This document shows positions 57,301-64,000 of a DNA stretch of 64,000 nt, piece after piece. The notes under the pieces are model-generated. The model made no database searches. It was not told the origin of the DNA and saw only the letters and a program-made list of their open reading frames with translations. The DNA is from an uncultured Bacteroidota bacterium (GTDB lineage Bacteria; Bacteroidota; Bacteroidia; Flavobacteriales; Flavobacteriaceae): the NCBI GenBank assembly GCA_902536935.1, contig CACAZM010000005.1, positions 28,349 to 92,348 of the forward strand, written 5' to 3'. The translations under genes and the position numbers were made by a program. Each line of letters starts with the position of its first letter. Within the stretch, counting starts at the first letter, position 1.

Positions 57301-60300
57301 TTCAACGATGGTCGGGTCGCCCTTGGTCAAGGTTTCTGGATCGTCACTATTTTCTGTGATGGTAGTCCCGCTAGGATCTGTACCAGTAGCTACAACAGTA
57401 TTGACAACACTTCCACTATCTGCAGCATTTTGCTCAATAAGGTAATATGCAGAGTAAATCTCAGTTTCTCCAGGTTCAATATCACGAAGTAGCCATGCGC
57501 TTGTGTCAATTGTCAATTGGTTTCCATTACCGTCAATTAAGGTGTCGACGAGTGTAACTCCATAAAGGGTTACATTTCCCGTATTTGTTACTCGTATGGT
57601 ATAGTCTATCAAATCAGAAGTACCAATAAACCCATCAGCATCAGCTGTGATACGTGCCGTTTTGGTGACTTCCATTTCCGGGTTGGCAGCAATTAATGTT
57701 ATTGTTGGATCATTACCAGTGTCGCCAAGCGCTGTATCTCCATCATCAGAGATGTCACTTACAACCGTACCATCTGGGGCTACTCCGGTTGCGGTTGCTG
57801 TATTGGAAAGACCACCTGCATCTACGATTTCTTGATTAATCAATTGATATACTGTGTATGTTTCTGTACTTCCTGGCTCTACAGTGCGAACAGTAGATAG
57901 TATTGCTGTTCCAGAAGTCAATGAAATCTCTATACCATTAACATCTGTAAGCAGATCCTCAAGGGTCACATCTAAGGTTACATTTCCAATATTTTCAACT
58001 TCTATAGTGTATTGAACAACATCCCCAACACCAAGATCACCGTCTCCATTATCATTGATAGAGGCTGTTTTTATCACCTCAATCGCTGGGACTGAATCAA
58101 TGGTAGTAACCACCTCGTTGCTGTCTATGTTTACAACAACCCCATTTGGTGAAAGTGCTGCTGCTGATGCTGTATTTGACACCCCACCTGCATTTATCGC
58201 TTGCTGGTTAATCGCAAATACTGCTTCATAAATAACTGTTTCGCCCACTACAATTGTTGGTGTTCCTGGGTAGGTGGTGTTGCTATTATCAGAACTCACG
58301 TAACTTGGAAGTGATTGTAGTGATAATGACTGATTTAATAGGTCTTCAATCAAGTCATTAATCACGACATCTGTTAGCACAACATTCCCTGTATTGCTCA
58401 AAGTCAATGTGTAAGTAATCGTATCGCCTAAATCTAAACTTCCATCTCCTCCGTCATTTAGAGTAGCAGACTTTGTCAGTGTCATGGACGGTAACTGATC
58501 TAGCTCGTTCTCTACTGCTGTGTCTGTTGTGTCTGTTACATCATCCACATCATTTGGACTGCTTGCTGTTACTGTGGCTATGTTAGATACCATGCCGCTG
58601 TTCATCGCTGCTTGATCGACTGTGTAACTAACTGTGTAGATTGCAACATCACCCACTTCTAAGTCGTCTAATAACGCCTGTGGTGTGCCATTCAAACTCA
58701 CAAGAGTTATGGCTGAAGATAAATCCGTTTCTATGCCAGACCCATCTGTTAAAGTGTCTGTCAAACTAATTGTGTCTAGTGTTACATTTCCTGTATTGGT
58801 AATAGTAAGTGTATAGTCGATTGTATCACCAACATCCATCGTACCATCTCCTCCATCATTCTCAGAAGAAGTCTTTGTGATTTCAATTGATGGATTTGCT
58901 GTCATTGTTACAATTGCAGGATCACTATCTACTGGGGTAACTGTAGAACCATCAAGGATTGTTGCTGAGGCAGAAGCCACGTTGATAATACTACCCGTAT
59001 CAGCTGCAGCTTGTTCGATTAAATAAGTTACTGTATAAGTTTCTGAAGCACCCGGTGCTATGTCACGAAGAACACCATCAATTGCTGCATCTTGAGTAAG
59101 TGTTAAACCATTACCAGTTTGATCGGTTAATACGTCTGTAATTTCCACATCAAATAGCGTAACATTTCCTGTATTGGTAACTACAATGGTGTACTCTACT
59201 AAGTCCCCTGCTTCTGTGATTCCGTCTGTGTTTCCAACAAGTGCTGCAGTTTTAACCACTGTCATACTTGGGCTTGGTTGGATGGTTGTAATTGTTGGGT
59301 CATCCCCTGTATCGCCTATACCTGTGTCGCCGTCATCGGAAATATCCGTCACATCAACTCCGTTGGAATCGATGCCTATTGCCGAGGCACTATTTGTCAA
59401 TCCACCGGAATCAACAATCTCCTGATCAATCAAATGATATGCAGTGTATGTAGCAACTTCGCTTGCCTGTAGAGTTCCGTTTGATGAACCTAGCGAGGCA
59501 CCCATAAAGCTGAGTATATTACCACTACTTAAAACAATATCATTGCCAGCGTTATCTTGTAATTCATCTGAAACTGATATACTTGTTAGGGTCACACTTC
59601 CTGTGTTTTCAACTGTTATCGTGTATTGAACAATATCGCCTACTCCAGTAACTCCATCTCCATTATCGACAATATCTGCAACTTTAATCACCTCTATTGA
59701 TGATGTTTGGTCAATTGTCGTATCTACAGTGGTATCGAGGGCATCACTTATTTGTAGTCCTGTTGGGCTATCTGCTGTGACTGTAGCGTTATTAGAGACG
59801 ATGCCACTGTTAATAGCTGCTTGGTCAATGATATATTCAACTGTATATGTTGCTGTTTCTCCTACCGCTAAGGTTCCCTCTGTCGCTGTATTTGATGTGT
59901 CAAAGGTTGGGCTCAACACATTTGTATTGCCACCTCCGTTTGTCAGAACATCTGTGACTTGGATACTGGATAATGTTACATCCCCTGTGTTTTCAATTGT
60001 TATCGTATATGTAATGGAATCTCCTAGGTTTGTGAGATTGTCTGCGCCTTTGTCTACAGTAGCAACTTTAGTGACTGTAATATTTGGCGATTGATCTAGT
60101 TGCGTGATTGTTTGATCATCGTCTGTATCCCCGTCAGTATCGTCTCCATCGTCACTGCGATCCGTTACATCATCTGTGAGATTTGGACTACTTGCTGTGG
60201 CAAGAACTGTGTTCATAACTTGACCACTGTCGATGGCTGTTTGTGTGATGGTGTAAGTGACCGTATAGGTTGCTGTTTCACCGACTCCTAAGGTTCCTTC

Positions 60301-63300
60301 AGTAGCAGTGTTTATGCTGTCATATATCGGTGTGAGTGTAGAGGTGTTTCCAACGGCATCGGTCAATACATCTACAAGAGAGACCCCATCCAGTGTTACA
60401 TTCCCTTTATTTTCAACAGTAATTGTGTACGTAATCGTGTCATCAATGTTTGTTTTTCCATCTGCATTCACATCATCAACTGCTGCTGTTTTCACTACCT
60501 CAATAACTGGGTCGTGATCAATTTGTAATGCTGTGGCATCTTCGATTGCTGTTGTCTCGGGGTCATCAGTATCTACATCTAGATCGTTTGTTTGACCAGG
60601 GCTACTCGAATATACTGTTGCTTGATTGCTAAGTCCTCCTGCATCAACTACACTTTGTGTCAAATCAAAGGTTGCGATATAGTGGGCTTTTTCACCCGGA
60701 ATTAATGTTCCTTCATTTGATCCTTCACTGCTAATTGTAAAGGTTGGTCCAGTTGTTAATGTAAGACTAACGTTGTTATTGTCAATAAAGTTGTTGTCAT
60801 GAATGTTTACATCAGACAAGATGGCATTTCCGTTATTTTCAACGATGATTGTATATTCTACTGCGTCACCAACTCCTAAGAATCCATCTCCATTTTCGAG
60901 TACGCGAACCGTCTTCGTAGCCTTCATTGATGGATCAGAGCCCATTGGAACTACCGTTGGATCGCTATCGTTGCTAGTGGTATTATTTGGATCGTCACTA
61001 ATATCACTTACTGTTTGTCCTTGTGCCACTCCGTAGAAGGTCACTTGGTTCGATACAAGACCAGTAGCAAAGGCATCTGTAGTGACATTATATGTAAATG
61101 TGTAGGTTGCCGTTTCACCAACAAGCAAGACTGTTGGATCAGTTGTACCTAGATCTGCACTTACAAATGTTAGGGTTGGTGTTGCTATCGTAACATCATT
61201 TCCGTCGCGCAAGGTGTCTTGATAACCTACGCTATTGAGGACGATATTTCCTGTATTTTGTACTTCAATTGTAAAGGTTACAGTATCCCCCTCATCGACT
61301 ACTCCATCATTATCAAGATCTGTAGTTAACACCCAAGTTTTTAGGCCTTCTATTGATGCCCTTGCACCAGTTTGTGTGTCAACAAAAGCGATCTCTTCAA
61401 TTTCGTTACCAGATGGATCATCGGCTGTTACGGTTACTGTATTTCTTGCCAACTGTGAATCAGATGTAGCTTGATCAATAGTGAATTGTACACTGTAGCT
61501 TGCTGTTTCACCCACTTCAAGGGTTCCCTCTGTAGCAGTATTTGTTATGTCATATGTTGACGTAAGTGTCGTTGAAGTATCATCCCCATCAACTAAAATG
61601 TCTACAATTGCAATGTTGGTCAGGACAACATTTCCAGTATTTGTTATTGTAATTGTATAGTCAATAATATCCCCTGTTCCATTATATCCGTCTCCATCAT
61701 CTTGTATCCCTGCTACTTCTTTTGTAACAGAGAACGATGGGTTTGCGTCAATGTCTACTATTGTTGGGTCATTGGTGTCATTAACGGTTATTCCATCCTG
61801 GTCGCTTCCATATGCTGTTACAGTATTGGAGAGCTGATCGACTAAGAAATCATCATCTGATATTAAGTAAGTTGCGACATATGTTGCTATTTCACCTACC
61901 TTGAGCGTGCCCTCTGGTGATGTTAAACTAGCTGAGTCAAATGCGGGTTCAGTAGTTAATAATCTTGGTAAAGGGTTGTTGTTTTCAATTGCCGTTAAGT
62001 CATCATCTACATAAACAGCTGTCAGCGTTACATTTCCTGTGTTTTCAACAGTGATAGTGTAATTAATGGTATCTCCAGGTCCTGTGATTCCATCACCATT
62101 ATCGTCAACTACTGCTGTTTTAATAACTTCTATCCCTGCTGTTTGTGTGAGAGTTGTGATTGTTGGATCGTCACTAACATTTGTTGTAGAAGGATCATCA
62201 CTCACTTCGGTGAAGCTATTTCCATCGCCAGTTTCAGCCGTTATGGTTGCTACATTCGAAACTCCTCCTGCATCAATTGCATCTTGATTGATAATGAAAG
62301 TGGCTATATAGGTTGCCGTTTCCTGAATTGCTAAACTATTTTCATTTGAGTCTTTAGATGAACTAATAAATCTGGGTGCTGAACTTAATGATAATCCATC
62401 TCCATCAAGATCTGAAAGGGTGTCAGTAATATCTGTGATTGTTAGAGGTGTATTTCCAGTATTTATAATGGAGATTGTGTATTGAATCACATCACCAAGT
62501 TGAGTTAAGGTGTCACCATCTTCAATAATTTCTGCTTCTTTTGTTACGTCAATACTTGGGTCGGGTGTTATTGTGATAGTTGTTGGGCTGTCCGTTTCAT
62601 CTGAAACTTCGGTGCCACTTGGGTCATAACCAGTTGCAATAGCTGAGTTAATTATACTGGCTCTATAAAGATCTGCATCCGTGATCACATAGGAGCCGCT
62701 AAATACATAGTTGTTTCCTGCATCGATATCAACATCGCTCCATGAGCCTGGGGAAGTCAATGTCATAGAGTTCCCTTTATCGTCTACCATGGTGTCTATA
62801 ACATTTACTCTTGTTAGGGATACATTACCCGTATTAGTTACTGTAATCGTGTATTGGATGGTGTCACCAGGTCCATTTATGTTGTCTCCATTATCAACAA
62901 CAACTGCTGATTTAGTCACTTCTAATGATGGCGTTGCATTAATTAAAGTAATTACATTATCATCTATTTCATCTGATACAGCTGTGTTATCTCCATCATC
63001 CGCAGTAGCGGTAACCGATGCAGTATTTGAAACTCCACCCGCATCTATCGCTGCTTGAGTAACTGCAAAGGTGGCTGTAAATGTGACTTCTTCCCCTACC
63101 TGTAGGGTTGCAACACTAGTGTCAGGGTCACTTGTAAAGTTTGTATTTGCCCCTAGTGTTGAGCTTGTAAATATTGGGCCTGTTGTTAATGAAATTAGTT
63201 CTCCATTTATGTCTGACAATTCGTCGTCAATCACAACACCATTAAGCTCAGAGTTGCCAGTATTTTTAACTTTAATCGTATAGGTAATCACATCTCCAAC

Positions 63301-64000
63301 CTCAAAGGTTCCAGAGCCTGGTGAAGCTGTTTTAGTAATCAGTATTGCTGCACTCTGAGCAATGCTTGTGACAGTATCATCATTTACCAATGCAGTATCT
63401 GGGTCATCACTTCGGGCTACCACATCATTCCCATTTGGATCTTTAGCAGTTGCATTTATAAAGTTAGATACACTTCCAGTATTTACTGTCGCTTGACTTA
63501 GTATATAGAATCCTGTGAGTGTCCTTGATTCACCAGCAGCAAGTGTAAAGCTTGGCCATGGTGTTAGATCTCCCGCGTTATGGTTTGGCGAAGACAAATA
63601 TAATGTGGTATTATTACCAGATCTTAGATTGTCTTCAAGCTCTATATCCGTAACAGGTACTTCACCTGTGTTGGTAACGATTACTGTGTACTCAATTAAG
63701 TCTCCTGCGCCAGCTTCATTATCTCCATTGTCTATCAGCTGATCCTGCTTGGTGACTGTAATCGATGCAAACAAGTCTGTCTCTACAACCGTTGGATCCT
63801 GATCTGAAGTTGTGTCATTTGGATCATCACTAATCGCTGTGATATCATCAGTACCGTTTGGCGTGTCTCCAGTAACTGTTACTACGTTACTTATACTTCC
63901 TGTCAAGGCCGCAGCCGAGCCAATCGTGTAGTATGATGTGTAGGTCTGAACAGCACCTGGAGCTAGACTTGCAATCGTCCACTGATTAGTTGGATCACTT
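54361..64000 (-). CDS. Giant DUF11-repeat surface protein with T9SS type B sorting domain, N-terminus outside window
   Basis: The frame is open to the window edge, so over 3200 residues are visible and the N-terminus is not. It consists of about 22 complete DUF11/TIGR01451-type Ig-like modules of about 140 residues, each starting near xIEVTKTAxVxDNGDGxxG, with GDTITYTITVxNTG and VSNTVTV motifs, plus part of another one at the edge. The last 100 residues are a gliding-motility (CHU_C/TIGR04131) type B sorting domain: FNGMSPGDDGINDYF, VKIFNRWGVLVYE and SGTYFYVIEF. It should therefore be exported by T9SS and displayed on the cell surface, as adhesin or matrix protein. The DNGDGxxGxGD loops may bind calcium. 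It is read first in the operon with PorP/SprF and OmpA. Confidence 0.92.
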   Translation of the reverse strand, partial: SDPTNQWTIASLAPGAVQTYTSYYTIGSAAALTGSISNVVTVTGDTPNGTDDITAISDDPNDTTSDQDPTVVETDLFASITVTKQDQLIDNGDNEAGAGDLIEYTVIVTNTGEVPVTDIELEDNLRSGNNTTLYLSSPNHNAGDLTPWPSFTLAAGESRTLTGFYILSQATVNTGSVSNFINATAKDPNGNDVVARSDDPDTALVNDDTVTSIAQSAAILITKTASPGSGTFEVGDVITYTIKVKNTGNSELNGVVIDDELSDINGELISLTTGPIFTSSTLGANTNFTSDPDTSVATLQVGEEVTFTATFAVTQAAIDAGGVSNTASVTATADDGDNTAVSDEIDDNVITLINATPSLEVTKSAVVVDNGDNINGPGDTIQYTITVTNTGNVSLTRVNVIDTMVDDKGNSMTLTSPGSWSDVDIDAGNNYVFSGSYVITDADLYRASIINSAIATGYDPSGTEVSDETDSPTTITITPDPSIDVTKEAEIIEDGDTLTQLGDVIQYTISIINTGNTPLTITDITDTLSDLDGDGLSLSSAPRFISSSKDSNENSLAIQETATYIATFIINQDAIDAGGVSNVATITAETGDGNSFTEVSDDPSTTNVSDDPTITTLTQTAGIEVIKTAVVDDNGDGITGPGDTINYTITVENTGNVTLTAVYVDDDLTAIENNNPLPRLLTTEPAFDSASLTSPEGTLKVGEIATYVATYLISDDDFLVDQLSNTVTAYGSDQDGITVNDTNDPTIVDIDANPSFSVTKEVAGIQDDGDGYNGTGDIIDYTITITNTGNVVLTNIAIVDILVDGDDTSTTLTSTYDITNTATEGTLEVGETASYSVQFTIDQATSDSQLARNTVTVTADDPSGNEIEEIAFVDTQTGARASIEGLKTWVLTTDLDNDGVVDEGDTVTFTIEVQNTGNIVLNSVGYQDTLRDGNDVTIATPTLTFVSADLGTTDPTVLLVGETATYTFTYNVTTDAFATGLVSNQVTFYGVAQGQTVSDISDDPNNTTSNDSDPTVVPMGSDPSMKATKTVRVLENGDGFLGVGDAVEYTIIVENNGNAILSDVNIHDNNFIDNNNVSLTLTTGPTFTISSEGSNEGTLIPGEKAHYIATFDLTQSVVDAGGLSNQATVYSSSPGQTNDLDVDTDDPETTAIEDATALQIDHDPVIEVVKTAAVDDVNADGKTNIDDTITYTITVENKGNVTLDGVSLVDVLTDAVGNTSTLTPIYDSINTATEGTLGVGETATYTVTYTITQTAIDSGQVMNTVLATASSPNLTDDVTDRSDDGDDTDGDTDDDQTITQLDQSPNITVTKVATVDKGADNLTNLGDSITYTITIENTGDVTLSSIQVTDVLTNGGGNTNVLSPTFDTSNTATEGTLAVGETATYTVEYIIDQAAINSGIVSNNATVTADSPTGLQISDALDTTVDTTIDQTSSIEVIKVADIVDNGDGVTGVGDIVQYTITVENTGSVTLTSISVSDELQDNAGNDIVLSSGNILSFMGASLGSSNGTLQASEVATYTAYHLIDQEIVDSGGLTNSASAIGIDSNGVDVTDISDDGDTGIGDTGDDPTITTIQPSPSMTVVKTAALVGNTDGITEAGDLVEYTIVVTNTGNVTLFDVEITDVLTDQTGNGLTLTQDAAIDGVLRDIAPGASETYTVTYLIEQAAADTGSIINVASASATILDGSTVTPVDSDPAIVTMTANPSIEITKTSSENDGGDGTMDVGDTIDYTLTITNTGNVTLDTISLTDTLTDGSGIETDLSSAITLVSLNGTPQALLDDLEVGDVAIYTVSYTVDQAAMNSGMVSNIATVTASSPNDVDDVTDTTDTAVENELDQLPSMTLTKSATLNDGGDGSLDLGDTITYTLTLSNTGNVVLTDVVINDLIEDLLNQSLSLQSLPSYVSSDNSNTTYPGTPTIVVGETVIYEAVFAINQQAINAGGVSNTASAAALSPNGVVVNIDSNEVVTTIDSVPAIEVIKTASINDNGDGDLGVGDVVQYTIEVENIGNVTLDVTLEDLLTDVNGIEISLTSGTAILSTVRTVEPGSTETYTVYQLINQEIVDAGGLSNTATATGVAPDGTVVSDISDDGDTALGDTGNDPTITLIAANPEMEVTKTARITADADGFIGTSDLIDYTIRVTNTGNVTLYGVTLVDTLIDGNGNQLTIDTSAWLLRDIEPGETEIYSAYYLIEQNAADSGSVVNTVVATGTDPSGTTITENSDDPETLTKGDPTIVEMDLIPIIEVIKTANVTDTNSDNKTGINDIITYTIKVENNGNTDLTGLALVDVMTDLNGDLLSLSSQPVYMGSNLAGGAPTVLRVGEVSTFEASFAINQQAVNAGGVSNTVTVVASSPSKTNDVSDISDDGLPTDGNADGDPTNDPTVTLTDPNPAMEVIKTAIVNDNGDGLTGAGDIIRYSIAVENIGDIVLNNVYIQDETLTDGDDNLLALSSGPDYWQPQTVEVGETIIFTALYVITQDAAETGLLSNTAKAVGSSPGNFNDVSDISDEGDPTDADGDGDPFNDPTIVLTDAAPASSIEVTKIATVNDNGDSLVGVGDTITYTITVENTGNTDLSGLELTDVLTDRNGNVLTLTSGPNFTSADLGSSEGALRQGETATYLATYFISQESFDTGGVSNTVTVVASSPGMTNDVFDISDDGDDTDGNTESDPTVTLTDTPESPAIEVTKTAAVTDNGDGDVGLGDTITYTITVTNTGDTDLSSVDLTDTLTDLNGVSLTLNSGPLFTGSSLGSADGSLVVGEVATYIATYIITAQAVNAGGVSNTVTAVATSPGGTAVSDISDDGDDTDGNTESDPTVTLTDTPESPAIEVTKTAAVTDNGDGDVGLGDTITYTITVTNTGDTDLSSVDLTDTLTDLNGVSLTLNSGPLFTGSSLGSADGSLVVGEVATYTATYIITAQAINAGGVSNTVTAVATSPGGTAVSDISDDGDDTDGNTENDPTITRTTIINPNSSSIEVTKTATISDNGNGTTGLGDTITFLITVENTGNTELSGLFINDVFSDLSGNSLALTTGPLFVSANLGSSEGTLLVGETATYTATFIVNAQADNAGGVSNTASATATTPTGIPVSDVSDNGDDTDGNTTNDPTVLTFSQDPVDGDFEVFNGMSPGDDGINDYFKVAGIEKYPNNTVKIFNRWGVLVYETKGYGLGDRLFTGISEGRITITKNQKLPSGTYFYVIEFDGENPGRERYTGYLYINRD
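55160..56023 (-). repeat. Two near-identical 432-bp tandem copies of one adhesin module
   Basis: Copy A (55160-55591) and copy B (55592-56023) differ by only two bases as read by eye (in ATTTATCGCC against ATTTACCGCC, and CGCTGTATAC against CGCTATATAC), and 33 more bases of identity run into the next module. Each copy is 144 codons. Both differences change the protein (Ile/Val and Thr/Ile). Other modules are clearly diverged, so this looks like a recent duplication or gene conversion. A collapsed or expanded repeat in assembly is also possible. Confidence 0.9.

Noticed and set aside
54710-63742. Many plus-strand open frames of 60-185 codons opposite the giant adhesin gene
   Set aside because: They are low-complexity shadows (runs of S, V, P, T) created by the repeated codons of the adhesin modules; they share no start signals, and the minus-strand reading has clear DUF11 and sorting-domain motifs.

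Overview
The window is chromosomal DNA from a Bacteroidota bacterium, most likely a marine member of the Flavobacteriaceae. Several things point there: type IX secretion (T9SS) cargo with a gliding-motility-type C-terminal domain beside PorP/SprF and OmpA genes, DUF4270, DUF2480, DUF2723 and DUF3078 proteins, a three-subunit succinate dehydrogenase, an eukaryote-like single-chain glycyl-tRNA synthetase, promoters of the TTTG-N19-21-TAnnTTTG kind, and A-rich rather than Shine-Dalgarno start regions. Coding density is very high, and no tRNA, rRNA, insertion sequence, integrase or CRISPR array was seen.

Layout. 1-3020: 3' part of a DUF2723 membrane protein and a convergent cysteine-less thioredoxin-fold protein. 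3172-14134: information-processing genes polA, rplM-rpsI, rpsB-tsf, pyrH-frr, an RND/MMPL exporter and asnS. 14190-21935: rpoN, a DUF4270 lipoprotein with a half-length glycogen-synthase-like gene, and panC-panD-flippase-like-radA. 21932-27738: Tas-like reductase and exonuclease III, a small beta-barrel protein, glyS and an Ig-like lipoprotein. 27744-34117: sdhCAB and a large exported beta-propeller protein. 34159-36485: Xaa-Pro aminopeptidase and thiL. 36785-43477: a suf operon (sufA-sufB-lipoprotein-sufC-sufD-sufS-sufE-sufT-DUF2480). 43510-50328: DUF3078, an operon of enoyl-CoA hydratase-queD-lpxH-hflX, a HAD hydrolase, a quinone-reductase-like flavoprotein, two tiny membrane proteins and an exported metallo-beta-lactamase-fold protein. 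50378-64000: a surface-adhesin operon read on the minus strand: a giant DUF11-repeat protein (cut by the window edge), then PorP/SprF, then an OmpA-family protein.

How the genes work together. The suf block is a complete SUF iron-sulfur assembly line (desulfurase, sulfur acceptor, scaffold, carrier, SufT helper), with an unexplained lipoprotein inserted between sufB and sufC. Its natural clients include SdhB, whose three clusters are encoded nearby. The last operon looks like a cargo-plus-anchor unit: a T9SS-exported giant repeat protein, an outer-membrane PorP/SprF partner, and an OmpA protein that can hold peptidoglycan.

The most interesting points are a ribosomal protein uS2 with an acidic linker and a Rho-N/SAP-like C-terminal domain; at least four genes (panD, glyS, thiL, sufE) whose TAnnTTTG promoter element lies exactly 4 nt before the ATG, which implies leaderless mRNAs; a hairpin at the predicted +1 of the rplM-rpsI transcript; and a 432-bp, nearly perfect tandem duplication inside the giant adhesin gene. 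Everything here was read by eye. Family names come from recognised motifs, not from database searches.
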